Source: Streptomyces sp. LUP47B (GTDB lineage: Bacteria; Actinomycetota; Actinomycetes; Streptomycetales; Streptomycetaceae). Taken from it: 64,000 nt of DNA. Every line of letters starts with the position of its first letter. The first letter of the stretch is position 1. A model generated the notes under the pieces. It saw only the letters and a program-made list of their open reading frames with translations. It had not been told where the DNA came from and ran no database searches. The stretch spans positions 205,874 through 269,873 of the forward strand of contig NZ_MJAH01000013.1 of assembly GCF_001746295.1 (NCBI RefSeq), read 5' to 3'. A program made the translations under genes and the position numbers. Below are positions 34,054-42,854 of this stretch, one piece after another.

Positions 34054-34124
34054 CCCCGGGCCGCCCGCCCCCGCGGCCGGCCCCCGAACCCGCCCCCACC
34101 GCCGACCAGGCCACCGAGGACGCC

Positions 34125-35339
34125 ATGAGCAACGCGACGACCGTCAGCCCCGCCCACTCCGCGAGCAGCGCAAGCACGCTCATCACCAACATCGCCGCCC
34201 TGGTCACCAATGACCCCTCCCTCGGTGACGGTTCCCCCCTCGGACTGATCCAGGACGCGGCCGTCGTCATCGAGGGCGACCGCGTCGTGTGGACCGGTGA
34301 TCAAAGCAAAGCACCCGCCACTGACAATCGGGTCGACGCGGGCGGCCGGGCGGTCCTCCCCGGCTTCGTCGACTCCCACAGCCACCTCGTCTTCGCGGGC
34401 GACCGCACCCAGGAGTTCAACGCCCGTATGTCGGGGCGGGCCTACAGCGCGGGCGGCATCCGCACCACGGTCGCCGCGACCCGCGCGGCCACGGACGCCG
34501 AACTGGAGGCGGGCCTCACCCGCTACCTGGCCGAGGCCCTGCGCCAGGGCACGACGACCTTCGAGACCAAGTCCGGCTACGGCCTGACGGTCGAGGACGA
34601 GGCGAGGGCCCTGCGCATCGCCGCCGCCCACACCGACGAGGTCACCTACCTCGGTGCCCACATCGTGTCGCCGGACTACGCGGACGACCCGGCGGGCTAC
34701 GTCTCCCTCGTCACCGGCGAGATGCTCGACGCCTGCGCCCCGTACGCCCGTTGGATCGACGTCTTCTGCGAGAAGGGCGCCTTCGACGGCGACCAGGCCC
34801 GCGCGATCCTCACGGCGGGCAGGGCGAAGGGCCTGCACCCCCGCGTCCACGCCAACCAGCTCTCCTACGGCCCCGGCGTACAGCTGGCCGTCGAGCTGGA
34901 CGCGGCCAGCGCCGACCACTGCACCCACCTCACCGCCGAGGACGTGGACGCCCTGGCGAACAGCCGTACGGTTGCCACGCTGCTCCCCGGCGCGGAGTTC
35001 TCCACGCGCGCCGAGTGGCCCAACGCCCGCCGTCTCCTGGACGCGGGCGTCACGGTCGCCCTGTCCACGGACTGCAATCCGGGCTCCTCCTTCACTTCCT
35101 CGGTGCCCTTCTGCATCGCCCTCGCGGTACGTGACATGCGGATGACCCCGGACGAGGCCGTCTGGTCGGCCACGGCGGGCGGAGCGGCCGCACTGCGCCG
35201 CGAGGACATCGGCCGTCTCATTCCGGGGGCCTACGCAGACTTGATCCTGCTGGACGCCCCGAGCCACGTACACCTGGCGTACCGGCCGGGGGTGCCGCTG
35301 GTCAGCGGGGTGTGGCGGCGCGGCACACGCGTGCTCTGA
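34125..35339 (+). CDS. hutI: Imidazolonepropionase
   Basis: HutI hydrolyses 4-imidazolone-5-propionate to N-formimino-L-glutamate, the third pathway step. The 404-residue enzyme has metal-binding HSHLVFAGDR, substrate loops YSAGGIRTTVAATR and TTTFETKSGYGL, HANQLSYGPGVQLAVEL, the second metal region ADHCTHLT, and STDCNPGSSFTSSVPF. The ATG at 34125 has CGAGGA upstream; the intervening 71 bases after hutF contain nothing else. It is the last gene of the hut operon. Confidence 0.96.
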   Translation: MSNATTVSPAHSASSASTLITNIAALVTNDPSLGDGSPLGLIQDAAVVIEGDRVVWTGDQSKAPATDNRVDAGGRAVLPGFVDSHSHLVFAGDRTQEFNARMSGRAYSAGGIRTTVAATRAATDAELEAGLTRYLAEALRQGTTTFETKSGYGLTVEDEARALRIAAAHTDEVTYLGAHIVSPDYADDPAGYVSLVTGEMLDACAPYARWIDVFCEKGAFDGDQARAILTAGRAKGLHPRVHANQLSYGPGVQLAVELDAASADHCTHLTAEDVDALANSRTVATLLPGAEFSTRAEWPNARRLLDAGVTVALSTDCNPGSSFTSSVPFCIALAVRDMRMTPDEAVWSATAGGAAALRREDIGRLIPGAYADLILLDAPSHVHLAYRPGVPLVSGVWRRGTRVL

Positions 35340-35351
35340 CGGCAGCCGCCG

Positions 35352-36863
35352 CTACGTCGCCCCCGCCCGCCACCGCTGCTCCGCGCCCCCGGTCAGCGGC
35401 TGCAGGGACACGCCCTCCCCGCCTCCCGGGGTCATCCCCGTCGCGATGGCGATCGCCGGGCGGATCACCCCGTCGGAGTCGACCGTGAAGCGCAGGTTGT
35501 CGCCGTGGTCGCCGTCGACCGAGTCGCAGGACCAGATGCCGAGGCCCTTGTCGACATCGCCGCGGCTGTCGAGGCAGAAGTCGGGGTCGGCGGACGACTG
35601 GAGGACACCCCGGGCGGTGTCGACGCGCCAACGCTGGGAGCCGGCCGAGGTGCAGGGGGCCGTGACGACGTCCGTGCCCTCGGAGAAGTCGCCCGAGACG
35701 TCCAGACAGCGGCCCGTGGAGACGTTGACCACCTGGGCATAGGAGCCGCCCGGCGCGCGGAACGGGGGCGGGGTCGTCCTGCGGGGCGGTGCCGAGCTCT
35801 TCGTGGGGGAGGGGGAGGGCGGTCTGGTCGACGAGGTGGGGGAAGGCGAGGGCGAGACCGTCGTCGTCACCGTCACCTGCGGGGGGCTCGGCAGCGCCCC
35901 GCCCGCCGAAGCCGAAGCCGAAGCGGAGGCCGACGCCGACGCGCCCGCCGGGGAGTCACCCTCCTGCGACACCAGGAAGAGCAACAGCGGCACCACAGCC
36001 ACCCCCAGCGCCGCCGAGGCCAGGACCAGCCGACGCGGTCGCGGCCAGGTGCCGGACGCCGTACGGGACCCCGCCCTGGGTCGCGCCTCCGGCTCGGCCG
36101 CCCTCCGCCCCACGTACGCCGTCCCGCCCCACGGCAGCAGCCCCTCCGCCAGTGCCGGCCGCGGAGCGTCCCGCAGCGCGCACAGTTCCTCGTGGGCCGC
36201 CGCGCAGTGCGGGCAGCGGGCCATGTGGGCGTGCAGGTCGGTGCTGGCGCGGGGACTGTCCGGACGTACGGACTCCTCGATGAGGCGGCGGAAGTCCGCG
36301 CAGCGGGAGTCGTCCGAGGCGGCGAGGCGCAGCCTCAGGCATGTCCTGGCCAGGGACTGCAGGGCCCCCTCCGTGCCGTAGACCACGTCCTCGCGGGTCA
36401 CGCCCAGGTGGTCGGCGGTGCGGGTCTCCGGCTCGGCCTCCACCAGGCCGTACCAGACGAGGCCCTGGGTGCGGGCCGGCAGGGACTCGAAGGCGGTGAG
36501 CATGGGCGGCACCGGGCCGCCCGGTCCCGCCGTGTTCAGGAGGAGCAGGACGCTCGGGTCCAGGCCCGCCGCCCGCTCGTCCCCGGCCCACTCCGCCGCC
36601 GACCGTGCCGTCAGCAGCAGGAGCCGGTGGCGCCACGGGACGCCGGGGTCGACCCCGCGGGCCGTCTCCCTGGCCGCGACGGTGAAGGTCTGCGCGGCCA
36701 GCTGCCGTGCGGCGCTCTCACCGGCCGTGCAGAGGCGGGCGTAGGCCAGGACCGAGGGCTGGTGGCGGGCGCGGAGCTCCAGCAGGGCCGCGTACGCCGT
36801 GACCGTGTCGGCGCGCAGCAGCTCCGTGAGCCGGGCGTCGGACGCCCCGTCGGGGCGAGTCAT
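35352..36863 (-). CDS. Sigma-like / zinc-finger / membrane / ricin-lectin fusion protein
   Basis: This 503-residue protein combines modules. Residues about 1-200 resemble a divergent ECF sigma factor, with region-2-like RADTVTAYAALLELRARHQPSV and region-4-like TRTADHLGVTREDVVYGTEGALQSLARTC. A zf-HC2 anti-sigma motif follows (DLHAHMARCPHCAAAHEELC). One membrane helix lies near residues 277-300 (LVLASAALGVAVVPLLLFLV). A Ser/Pro/Thr linker leads to a C-terminal ricin-B lectin domain (RCLDVSGDFSEGTDVVTAPC, QRWRV, QRWRAGA). AGGAGGAGGG precedes the ATG at 36863. A sugar-sensing membrane regulator is plausible but unproven. Confidence 0.85.
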   Translation of the reverse strand: MTRPDGASDARLTELLRADTVTAYAALLELRARHQPSVLAYARLCTAGESAARQLAAQTFTVAARETARGVDPGVPWRHRLLLLTARSAAEWAGDERAAGLDPSVLLLLNTAGPGGPVPPMLTAFESLPARTQGLVWYGLVEAEPETRTADHLGVTREDVVYGTEGALQSLARTCLRLRLAASDDSRCADFRRLIEESVRPDSPRASTDLHAHMARCPHCAAAHEELCALRDAPRPALAEGLLPWGGTAYVGRRAAEPEARPRAGSRTASGTWPRPRRLVLASAALGVAVVPLLLFLVSQEGDSPAGASASASASASASAGGALPSPPQVTVTTTVSPSPSPTSSTRPPSPSPTKSSAPPRRTTPPPFRAPGGSYAQVVNVSTGRCLDVSGDFSEGTDVVTAPCTSAGSQRWRVDTARGVLQSSADPDFCLDSRGDVDKGLGIWSCDSVDGDHGDNLRFTVDSDGVIRPAIAIATGMTPGGGEGVSLQPLTGGAEQRWRAGAT

Positions 36864-36973
36864 GCGCACCCTCCTCCTGACGTACCGGCCAGTCTGTGAG
36901 GGACCATAGTGGGGGAAGTGAACCGCTGGGGAAAGGGTTTCTCCGAGTAACCACGAGCCACCCCGAACGCACG

Positions 36974-37003
36974 GTGCCCGGTGTCCCATCGGACACCGGG
37001 CAC
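36974..37003 (-). terminator. Terminator of sigma-factor gene
   Basis: GTGCCCGGTGTCC and GGACACCGGGCAC form a perfect 13-bp stem with loop CATC. It begins 27 bases past the sigI stop on the minus strand. Confidence 0.9.
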
Positions 37004-37029
37004 ACGCGCAGGTCAGTGGTGCCGACGCG

Positions 37030-37932
37030 TCACTCCTCGACGGTCAGCCCCTTGCGCAGCCGTACCAGAGTCCGCGACAGCAGCCGCGAGACATGCATCT
37101 GCGAGATCCCGAGTTCCTCGCCGATCTCCGACTGGGTCATGCCCGCGACGAAGCGCAGCGAGAGGATCTTGCGGTCCCGGGACGGGAGTCCGGCGATCAG
37201 CGGCTTCAGGGACTCGACGTACTCGATGCCCTCCAGACCGTGGTCCTCGTAACCGATCCGGTCGGCCAGCGCACCCTCGGAGTCGTCCTCCTCGGGCTGG
37301 GCGTCCAGCGAGGCAGCGGTGTACGCGTTGGACGCGGCCATGCCCTCGACGACCTCTTCCTTCGACAGCCCCAGACGCTCGGCGAGCTCGCCCACCGTCG
37401 GGGCGCGGTCAAGCTTCTGAGCCAGCTCGTCGCCGGCCTTGGCCAGGTCGAGCCGGAGCTCCTGGAGGCGGCGCGGCACCCGCACCGACCAGGACGTGTC
37501 CCGGAAGAAGCGCTTGATCTCGCCCACGATGGTTGGCATCGCGAAGGTGGGGAACTCCACACCGCGGCTGAGTTCGAAGCGATCGATCGCCTTGATCAGG
37601 CCAATGGTGCCGACCTGGATGATGTCCTCCATCGGCTCACTGCGGGAGCGGAAGCGGGAGGCGGCGAACTTGACCAGGGCGAGGTTCAGTTCGACGAGCG
37701 TGTTGCGGACGTACGAATACTCGTGCGTGCCCTCCTCCAGCGACTCCAGCCGCGCGAAGAGGGTCTTGGAGAGGGCTCGCGCGTCCACGGCCCCCACCTC
37801 TTCGAAGGGTGGGATCTCCGGGAGCCCGGCGAGCACATCGTCTTCGCTGTCCTGCTCGATGGGATTCAGATGTTCCGGGGGGGATGTCGACGTCGCCTGA
37901 TGGGTATGCGAGGCGTCGAGCCGGGGTGACAT
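37030..37932 (-). CDS. sigI: Group 3 (SigB/SigF-type) sigma factor, probable SigI
   Basis: This sigma factor of about 300 residues has region 2 (VRNTLVELNLALVKFAASRFRSRSEPMEDIIQVGTIGLIKAIDRFE), region 3 (GEIKRFFRDTSWSVRVPRRLQELRLDL) and region 4 (LPSRDRKILSLRFVAGMTQSEIGEELGISQMHVSRLLSRTLVRLRK). It is the SigB/SigF stress-response type. GGAGGA lies six bases before the ATG at 37932; ATGs at 37944 and 37956 are also in frame. Divergent genes encode an anti-anti-sigma factor and an anti-sigma kinase. That arrangement, plus the nearby hut cluster, matches sigI of S. coelicolor; the symbol rests on remembered synteny. Confidence 0.9.
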   Translation of the reverse strand: MSPRLDASHTHQATSTSPPEHLNPIEQDSEDDVLAGLPEIPPFEEVGAVDARALSKTLFARLESLEEGTHEYSYVRNTLVELNLALVKFAASRFRSRSEPMEDIIQVGTIGLIKAIDRFELSRGVEFPTFAMPTIVGEIKRFFRDTSWSVRVPRRLQELRLDLAKAGDELAQKLDRAPTVGELAERLGLSKEEVVEGMAASNAYTAASLDAQPEEDDSEGALADRIGYEDHGLEGIEYVESLKPLIAGLPSRDRKILSLRFVAGMTQSEIGEELGISQMHVSRLLSRTLVRLRKGLTVEE

Positions 37933-38183
37933 GATGTCCTCCATCGTTCTCGGCATAAGGCTGCCGAAGCCAGTTCGTGCACTGCGGTGTGCGGCGCCTC
38001 CAAAGCCGGCCGTGTCGAGTACGTGTCTCTACTAGCCCTACCCGGTTTCCCGACACGACCGCAAGTGTGTTCTGTGCGGTTATGTCCGTTTGTGTGGCGA
38101 TTGTTCGGGTGTCGGAGGGTGTGGAGAAGGCGTAATGTTCGAGGGCGTCATCAGCAGCCACGATGTCGGGAGAGAGAGACGGC

Positions 38184-38564
38184 ATGGACCGCGGGACGGT
38201 CGGCAGCGCACAGTCTGGCCGGCTTCTGGTTGAGGTGCGGCAAGAGGGCTCCAGCGCCGTCGTGACTCCAGCAGGTGAGTTGGATCACCACACGGCCGAT
38301 TTGTTGCGTGAGCCACTCGAGGACTGCCTCGCCAAGGGGAAGAGCCGGCTTGTCGTCGACTGCACACGGCTGGAGTTCTGTGACTCCACCGGACTGAATG
38401 TGCTGCTCGGGGCACGGCTGAAAGCCGAGGCGGCGGGAGGTGGCGTGCACCTTGCGGGCATGCTGCCGGTCGTGGCACGGGTCTTCGAGATCACGGGGGC
38501 CGACGCGGTCTTCACCGTGCACGACACCCTGGACGAGGCCCTGGCCGAGGAATCCGGCGGCTGA
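38184..38564 (+). CDS. arsI: STAS anti-anti-sigma factor, probable ArsI
   Basis: This protein of about 126 residues is a single STAS domain (RLLVEVRQEGSSAVVTPAGELDHHTADLLREPL). The phosphorylatable serine lies in RLEFCDSTGLNVLLGARL. When unphosphorylated it would bind the anti-sigma kinase and free the sigma factor. An ATG at 38163 is an alternative start; I prefer 38184, preceded by GGGAGAGAGAGAC. It is divergent from the sigma gene and 225 bases upstream of the kinase gene. Confidence 0.9.
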   Translation: MDRGTVGSAQSGRLLVEVRQEGSSAVVTPAGELDHHTADLLREPLEDCLAKGKSRLVVDCTRLEFCDSTGLNVLLGARLKAEAAGGGVHLAGMLPVVARVFEITGADAVFTVHDTLDEALAEESGG

Positions 38565-38789
38565 GGCGACGAGACGAGTGGCGGTCCCGGTGCCCCGGCT
38601 CGCGCCCCGCTCGTCTCCTCCGGCCGGTCCTCATCGGGTGTCACACCTTCTTTGCCGGACATACGTCCGCAATGGAGGGGTGTTCTACCGGTCCGCTCGG
38701 GCAGGAGACATCCGTACTGACTGTTCGGTGAGCGACCATGCAGTGACGTTTTGAATCGTGAACCGGTGAATCGGTGAGGTGAAGCGCTG

Positions 38790-39284
38790 ATGAGCACCAC
38801 CCGGCCCTACTCGCCGGGCGACCGTGACCCGGAGCCCGGCGTGGAGCCTGGCGGCGAGGCCGAGGTGCCGACGGGACGGCAGGTCCGTCGGCTAAGCTTC
38901 GAGGGGGAGAGCGGGGTCGTCCCGCTCGCACGCGACTTCACCCGGCAGGCGTTGTACGCGTGGGGGTGGTTGCCGGCGGCGTCCGCCGACCGGCGGGCCG
39001 TGGCGGAGGACGTGCTGCTCGTCGTCTCCGAGCTGGTGACGAACGCGTGTCTGCATGCGGAGGGCCCGGACCAGTTGTGGATCTCCTGCGACAACAAGGT
39101 GATCCGCCTCGAGGTCTCGGACAGAGGCACCGGGCAGCCGGCGCCGCGCACTCCGCACCGGGCCGGACGGCCGGGCGGGCACGGGATGTTCATCGTGCAG
39201 CGGCTCTGTCTGGACTGGGGAGTCGTACGGGCCCCCGGGCTGACCGGCAAGACCGTGTGGGCGGAGCTCGGAGCACCCGCCTAG
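38790..39284 (+). CDS. prsI: Anti-sigma factor / serine kinase (HATPase), probable PrsI
   Basis: This 164-residue GHKL ATPase has an N box SELVTNACLHA, a G1 box EVSDRGTGQPA and a G2-like box GGHGMFIVQRLCLDWGV. Such RsbW-like proteins bind the sigma factor and phosphorylate the STAS partner. The first 35 residues are a disordered acidic extension (RDPEPGVEPGGEAEVPTGR). The 225-base gap before it contains GTGAA(T/C)CGGTGA repeats (38757-38778) and could have its own promoter. Confidence 0.88.
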   Translation: MSTTRPYSPGDRDPEPGVEPGGEAEVPTGRQVRRLSFEGESGVVPLARDFTRQALYAWGWLPAASADRRAVAEDVLLVVSELVTNACLHAEGPDQLWISCDNKVIRLEVSDRGTGQPAPRTPHRAGRPGGHGMFIVQRLCLDWGVVRAPGLTGKTVWAELGAPA

Positions 39285-39416
39285 CATCCGCCCGGCGCTC
39301 TCCCGGTGCTGTCCCCACAGTTCCGACACTTCCTTTCTCTTCCTTCCTCTGGTGCCCCGGCGTACCTTGACGGCCGATCTGATGTGCCGTCAGGAACGAG
39401 TAAGGGGAGCGGAACC

Positions 39417-40112
39417 GTGTCGTACCCGAAACGAACCGCCGCGCTCGCGTCCGTCGCGGCCCTGGCCGGCTCGGCGGTGCTGATGGCCGCCCCCGCTGCC
39501 GTCGCCGAGGTCGTGAACGTCAACTACCAGTGCAAGACGCCGATCGGTGACAAGAGCGCCGTCTCGCCCATCGACATCAAGGGCGTCAAGAGCGGCGGCG
39601 GCTACAAGCTCACCATGTCCTGGCAGAAGGGCGTCTCGTCCAGCCCGGTCGATCTCGGCAAGGGCGCGATGAGCCCGAGCGCCACCATCAAACTGGGCGG
39701 CGCCGACAGCGGGACCATGAGCGTGACGGGCCCGGCCAACCAGGCGACCGTCCCCGCCAACACCCCCATCAAGATCAGTGACCTGACCGGGACGTACACC
39801 CCGAAGAAGTCCGGCAAGGTCACCTTCACGGCGGGCGTGCTCACCATCAAGGCGCTCGGAACGACGACGACCTGCACGCCGACCAACAACCCCGGCGCCT
39901 CGCTGACCCTGGACGTCACCGCCGCCTCGGGCTCCTCCGGCGGCACCCAGAGCGACAGCAACGCGTCCGACAGCGGCTCCGCCCTCCCGCAGACCGGTCC
40001 CGAGGACTCGGCGATCGCCCTCGGCACGCTCGGCGGCACGGTACTGCTCGCGGGCGCGGCCGGCGCGCTGTGGCTGACCCGGCGCAACCAGGCGGTCCGC
40101 GCCCGCCGCTGA
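39417..40112 (+). CDS. LPXTG-anchored surface protein
   Basis: This 231-residue protein has a signal peptide (KRTAALASVAALAGSAVLMAAPAAVAE), one beta-rich domain of about 150 residues and a sortase signal: LPQTG, then hydrophobic ALGTLGGTVLLAGAAGALWLT and a basic RRNQAVRARR tail. The domain (NYQCKTPIGDKSAVSPIDIKG to VLTIKALGTTTTCTPT) matches the second domain of the 442-residue protein downstream. It has two cysteines that could form a disulphide. The GTG at 39417 follows AAGGGGAGCGGAACC. Confidence 0.9.
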   Translation: MSYPKRTAALASVAALAGSAVLMAAPAAVAEVVNVNYQCKTPIGDKSAVSPIDIKGVKSGGGYKLTMSWQKGVSSSPVDLGKGAMSPSATIKLGGADSGTMSVTGPANQATVPANTPIKISDLTGTYTPKKSGKVTFTAGVLTIKALGTTTTCTPTNNPGASLTLDVTAASGSSGGTQSDSNASDSGSALPQTGPEDSAIALGTLGGTVLLAGAAGALWLTRRNQAVRARR

Positions 40113-40339
40113 GCGGCCCGGACCGCTCTCGTACGACAGCTGGAGCCGCCCGTGCCGTCCACCGCCCGTGCCCTGTCCGCGCCGATCCCGCCGGCTCGCG
40201 TCGCCGACGGGATGGTCCGGAACGCCCCACGGCGTGGTGGCGCAGGGCGGTTGGTCCCGCGTACGGCGTCCAGGGCGTCGTACGGCCGCATCCTGGCCCA
40301 ATCCCCCTGTACGGAGGCCGAGTTGACGGGAGTGACGAC

Positions 40340-41431
40340 ATGAGCCCGACCGGCAGGGTGCGGTGGGCGGTGCTGACGGCAGTGCTCGCGCTGCTGCTCG
40401 CGCCCCTGGCGGGGACGGCGGCCGCCGCGGACAGGCCAAGCGTGAAGCTGTCCAAGTCCCAGGGCGGTACCGGCAGTTCGATCACCGTGAGCGGCGACGG
40501 ATGGCGTGGGCGGGCGCTGCTGATGATCCTGGTCTGCGGGCAGGCGGTCCCGTCGCGCGGGGTGCCCGGCGGCACCAACTCCTGTGCCAACGCGGACGGC
40601 CGGGCCGTCACCACCGACTCGAAGGGGCGCTTCAGCAGGAAGCTGCCCGTCGCGGAGCCGCCGGTGCCCTGTCCCTGCGTGGTGCACGTGGCCACGGTGA
40701 CCGGGGCGAAGGCCGAGGCCGACGCGATCTTCCAGGTGGCCGGACACGCCGTGGAACCGCTGCCCGCCGAGACGGACGGCGGGCGGCTGTCCGTCCTCAC
40801 CGACACGCGGCTCGACGGCTCGGGCGGCCTTCTGACGTGGTTCGGGGCGCCCCCCGCCCGCACTCTCGTCTTCACCGTCGGCAACGTCGGCACCTCCGCC
40901 GTCAAGAACCCCGTCTTCCAGGTCGGCACCGCGCACGGCGTGTTCGCCCCCCAGTGGGAGGAACAGCAGTGGCGCGGCACGATCCAGCCGGGCCGAAAGG
41001 CGCGGCTCGAACTGCCCGTCGAGCTGACGGGCGGCGCGCACGGCGCGTACACGGTGTCGCTGAAGTACGGCGGCAAGGTGCTGGCCGAGCAGCCCTGGGA
41101 CGTGGGCCGGCCCTGGGGCGTGACCCTGTTCTGGATCCTGGCCTGCCTGGTGGTGCCTGCCGCGCTGTTCCGCATCGGCATGGCGGTGGTGGACCGGGTA
41201 CGGCCACGGCCCGCCGGCGGCATCCGGCACCGCGGACTGCGGCTGCCCGAACTCGCCCTGCGCCTGCCGGGCCTCAAGCCCTCCACGGCCGCACACGCGG
41301 CCACCCCGACGTCCACTCTGCCGTGGTTCACCCCGGACGCGGATCCGGGCGCGGCCGGTGGCCGGCTCTCCGCACCGCACGACGACAGCCCGACGAGTCC
41401 GACGACTCCCACCAGAGAGGGATCCCCGTGA
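40340..41431 (+). CDS. Secreted, membrane-anchored protein (363 aa)
   Basis: A signal peptide (WAVLTAVLALLLAPLAGTAAAADR) is followed by Ig-like/beta domains (SVKLSKSQGGTGSSITVSGDGW; ARTLVFTVGNVGTSAVKNPVFQ). A single membrane helix near residue 260 (GVTLFWILACLVVPAALFRIGMAVV) leaves a Pro-rich cytoplasmic tail of about 80 residues. The exposed part contains a CPCV motif. The ATG at 40340 has GGGAG upstream. It is coupled to the next gene by a GTGA overlap and may form a surface complex with its neighbours. Confidence 0.85.
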   Translation: MSPTGRVRWAVLTAVLALLLAPLAGTAAAADRPSVKLSKSQGGTGSSITVSGDGWRGRALLMILVCGQAVPSRGVPGGTNSCANADGRAVTTDSKGRFSRKLPVAEPPVPCPCVVHVATVTGAKAEADAIFQVAGHAVEPLPAETDGGRLSVLTDTRLDGSGGLLTWFGAPPARTLVFTVGNVGTSAVKNPVFQVGTAHGVFAPQWEEQQWRGTIQPGRKARLELPVELTGGAHGAYTVSLKYGGKVLAEQPWDVGRPWGVTLFWILACLVVPAALFRIGMAVVDRVRPRPAGGIRHRGLRLPELALRLPGLKPSTAAHAATPTSTLPWFTPDADPGAAGGRLSAPHDDSPTSPTTPTREGSP

Positions 41432-42756
41432 GTATGCGCAGGAGAGTCACACCGGCCGGCGGGCCGAGAAGAGCGGGCGCGGCGGGCGCGACGCTGGTGC
41501 TGGCCGGGGCGGGCGTGGTGCTCGGCCTGGCCGCCGGGCCCGCCCAGGCCGCGGAGGTGTCGTTCGCGACCCGGTGCGTGCCGCCCGCCGGCGTCGGACT
41601 CGACCCCGTCGACGGCACCACCAAGGTCGAGATCACCGCGCCGGCCACCGCGAAGGTCGGCGACGAGATCAATGTGGTGTGGAAGTTCACGCAGGCCGCG
41701 TCGAAGAACCCGAACATCATCGACCTGCCCGCCAACTCCGTCCAGCCGACCGGCACGTTGAAGGCCGCGGGCGCGCAGAGCGCCGACATCGCGATGACCG
41801 GGCCGCGCGAGAACCCGGCGATCCCCAAGGGCGGCGCCATGGTCCTGTCCGACATGAAGGGCACGCTGAAGCTGACGGCGGCCGGGGAACTCACCCTGAC
41901 ACCGGGCCCCTACACGGTGAACGCGATGGGGACGAACACGGTGTGCACACCGACGGAGACGGTGCCGAAGGGGGCGACGGTCACCGTGGCGGCGGGCGAC
42001 GGGACATCCACGCCGACACCGACGCCGACCGACACGGAGTCCCAGTCCCCCGACCCGACCGACAGTGCCACGCCGACCGACAGCGCGACCCCCACGGACA
42101 CCGCGAGCCCGACCTCCACCGCGTCGGACGACGGCCAGACCGACTTCACCGGCAAGGCGGTCGACATCCCCTACACCTGCCAGTCGCCCCTCGGCGAGAA
42201 GAAGGCCACCTCCACGATCCAGATCAACGCCAAGAAGAGCGGCGGCAGTTACGGCATCACCGTGCAGTTCAAGAACTCCCCGATGGACAGTCCCGCCGAC
42301 ATCCCCGCGGACTCGGTCAAGCCCTCCATGGACGTCGTTCTGGGCGGCGACGACAAGGGCTCGGTCCATGTCGAGGGCCCCACCAACTCCGAGGCCATCA
42401 AGTCGGGCGACCCGATAGAGATCCCGGACATGACCGGCACCTACAAGCCGGGTGCGACGGGTGAGTCGACGCTGTCGCCGGGTGTCCTGACGATCAAGGC
42501 ACTGGGCACGACCACGACCTGCAAGCCGGACAAGACACAGGTCTCCCTGACCCTGACCACGAAGGAGCAGGAGGGCGGGGCGTCGGGCGGTTCGTCGAGC
42601 GCAGGTGGCACGAGCGGTTCTTCGACCAGCGGCGGCCTGGCGGCGACGGGCGCGGACGACCACGCGGCGCTGAAGGCACTGGGCCTGGTGGCGGGAACGG
42701 CGGTGCTGCTGGGCGGGGCGGTCTTCACCTTCATGCCTGGAAGGCGGACCAGGTGA
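41428..42756 (+). CDS. LAXTG-anchored surface protein with two repeated domains
   Basis: This 442-residue protein has a signal peptide (ATLVLAGAGVVLGLAAGPAQAA), a first beta domain (VSFATRCVPPAGVGLDPVDGTT), a Thr/Pro/Asp-rich linker (STPTPTPTDTESQSPDPTDS), a second beta domain (IPYTCQSPLGEKKATSTIQ to VLTIKALGTTTTCKPD) and the sortase signal LAATG with hydrophobic and basic tail. LAXTG is the class E sortase motif of Streptomyces. The second domain is homologous to the LPXTG protein encoded 1.3 kb upstream. The three genes look like one cell-wall operon. Confidence 0.9.
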   Translation: MSMRRRVTPAGGPRRAGAAGATLVLAGAGVVLGLAAGPAQAAEVSFATRCVPPAGVGLDPVDGTTKVEITAPATAKVGDEINVVWKFTQAASKNPNIIDLPANSVQPTGTLKAAGAQSADIAMTGPRENPAIPKGGAMVLSDMKGTLKLTAAGELTLTPGPYTVNAMGTNTVCTPTETVPKGATVTVAAGDGTSTPTPTPTDTESQSPDPTDSATPTDSATPTDTASPTSTASDDGQTDFTGKAVDIPYTCQSPLGEKKATSTIQINAKKSGGSYGITVQFKNSPMDSPADIPADSVKPSMDVVLGGDDKGSVHVEGPTNSEAIKSGDPIEIPDMTGTYKPGATGESTLSPGVLTIKALGTTTTCKPDKTQVSLTLTTKEQEGGASGGSSSAGGTSGSSTSGGLAATGADDHAALKALGLVAGTAVLLGGAVFTFMPGRRTR

Positions 42757-42763
42757 CGCGGTT

Positions 42764-42786
42764 CAGGGGCGCGGGGAACCGCGCAC
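42764..42786 (+). repeat. Dispersed intergenic repeat, copy 1
   Basis: CAGGGGCGCGGGGAACCGCGC lies eight bases after a stop codon. It matches two other copies in the window (46730-46750 on the opposite strand, 53630-53650). It can fold as GCGCGG/CCGCGC around GGAA. Confidence 0.7.
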
Positions 42787-42798
42787 AGCGGTGAAACC

Positions 42799-42840
42799 GA
42801 CGGGGCCGCCGGAACCCACCCGGATTCCGACGGCCCCGTC
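42799..42840. terminator. Bidirectional terminator between surface-protein and POT genes
   Basis: GACGGGGCCGCCGGAA and TTCCGACGGCCCCGTC pair over 16 bp with one mismatch, around a 10-base loop. It sits between two convergent genes, 42 bases after one stop and 14 after the other. Confidence 0.88.
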
Positions 42841-42854
42841 ACTTCGGTACGGCC

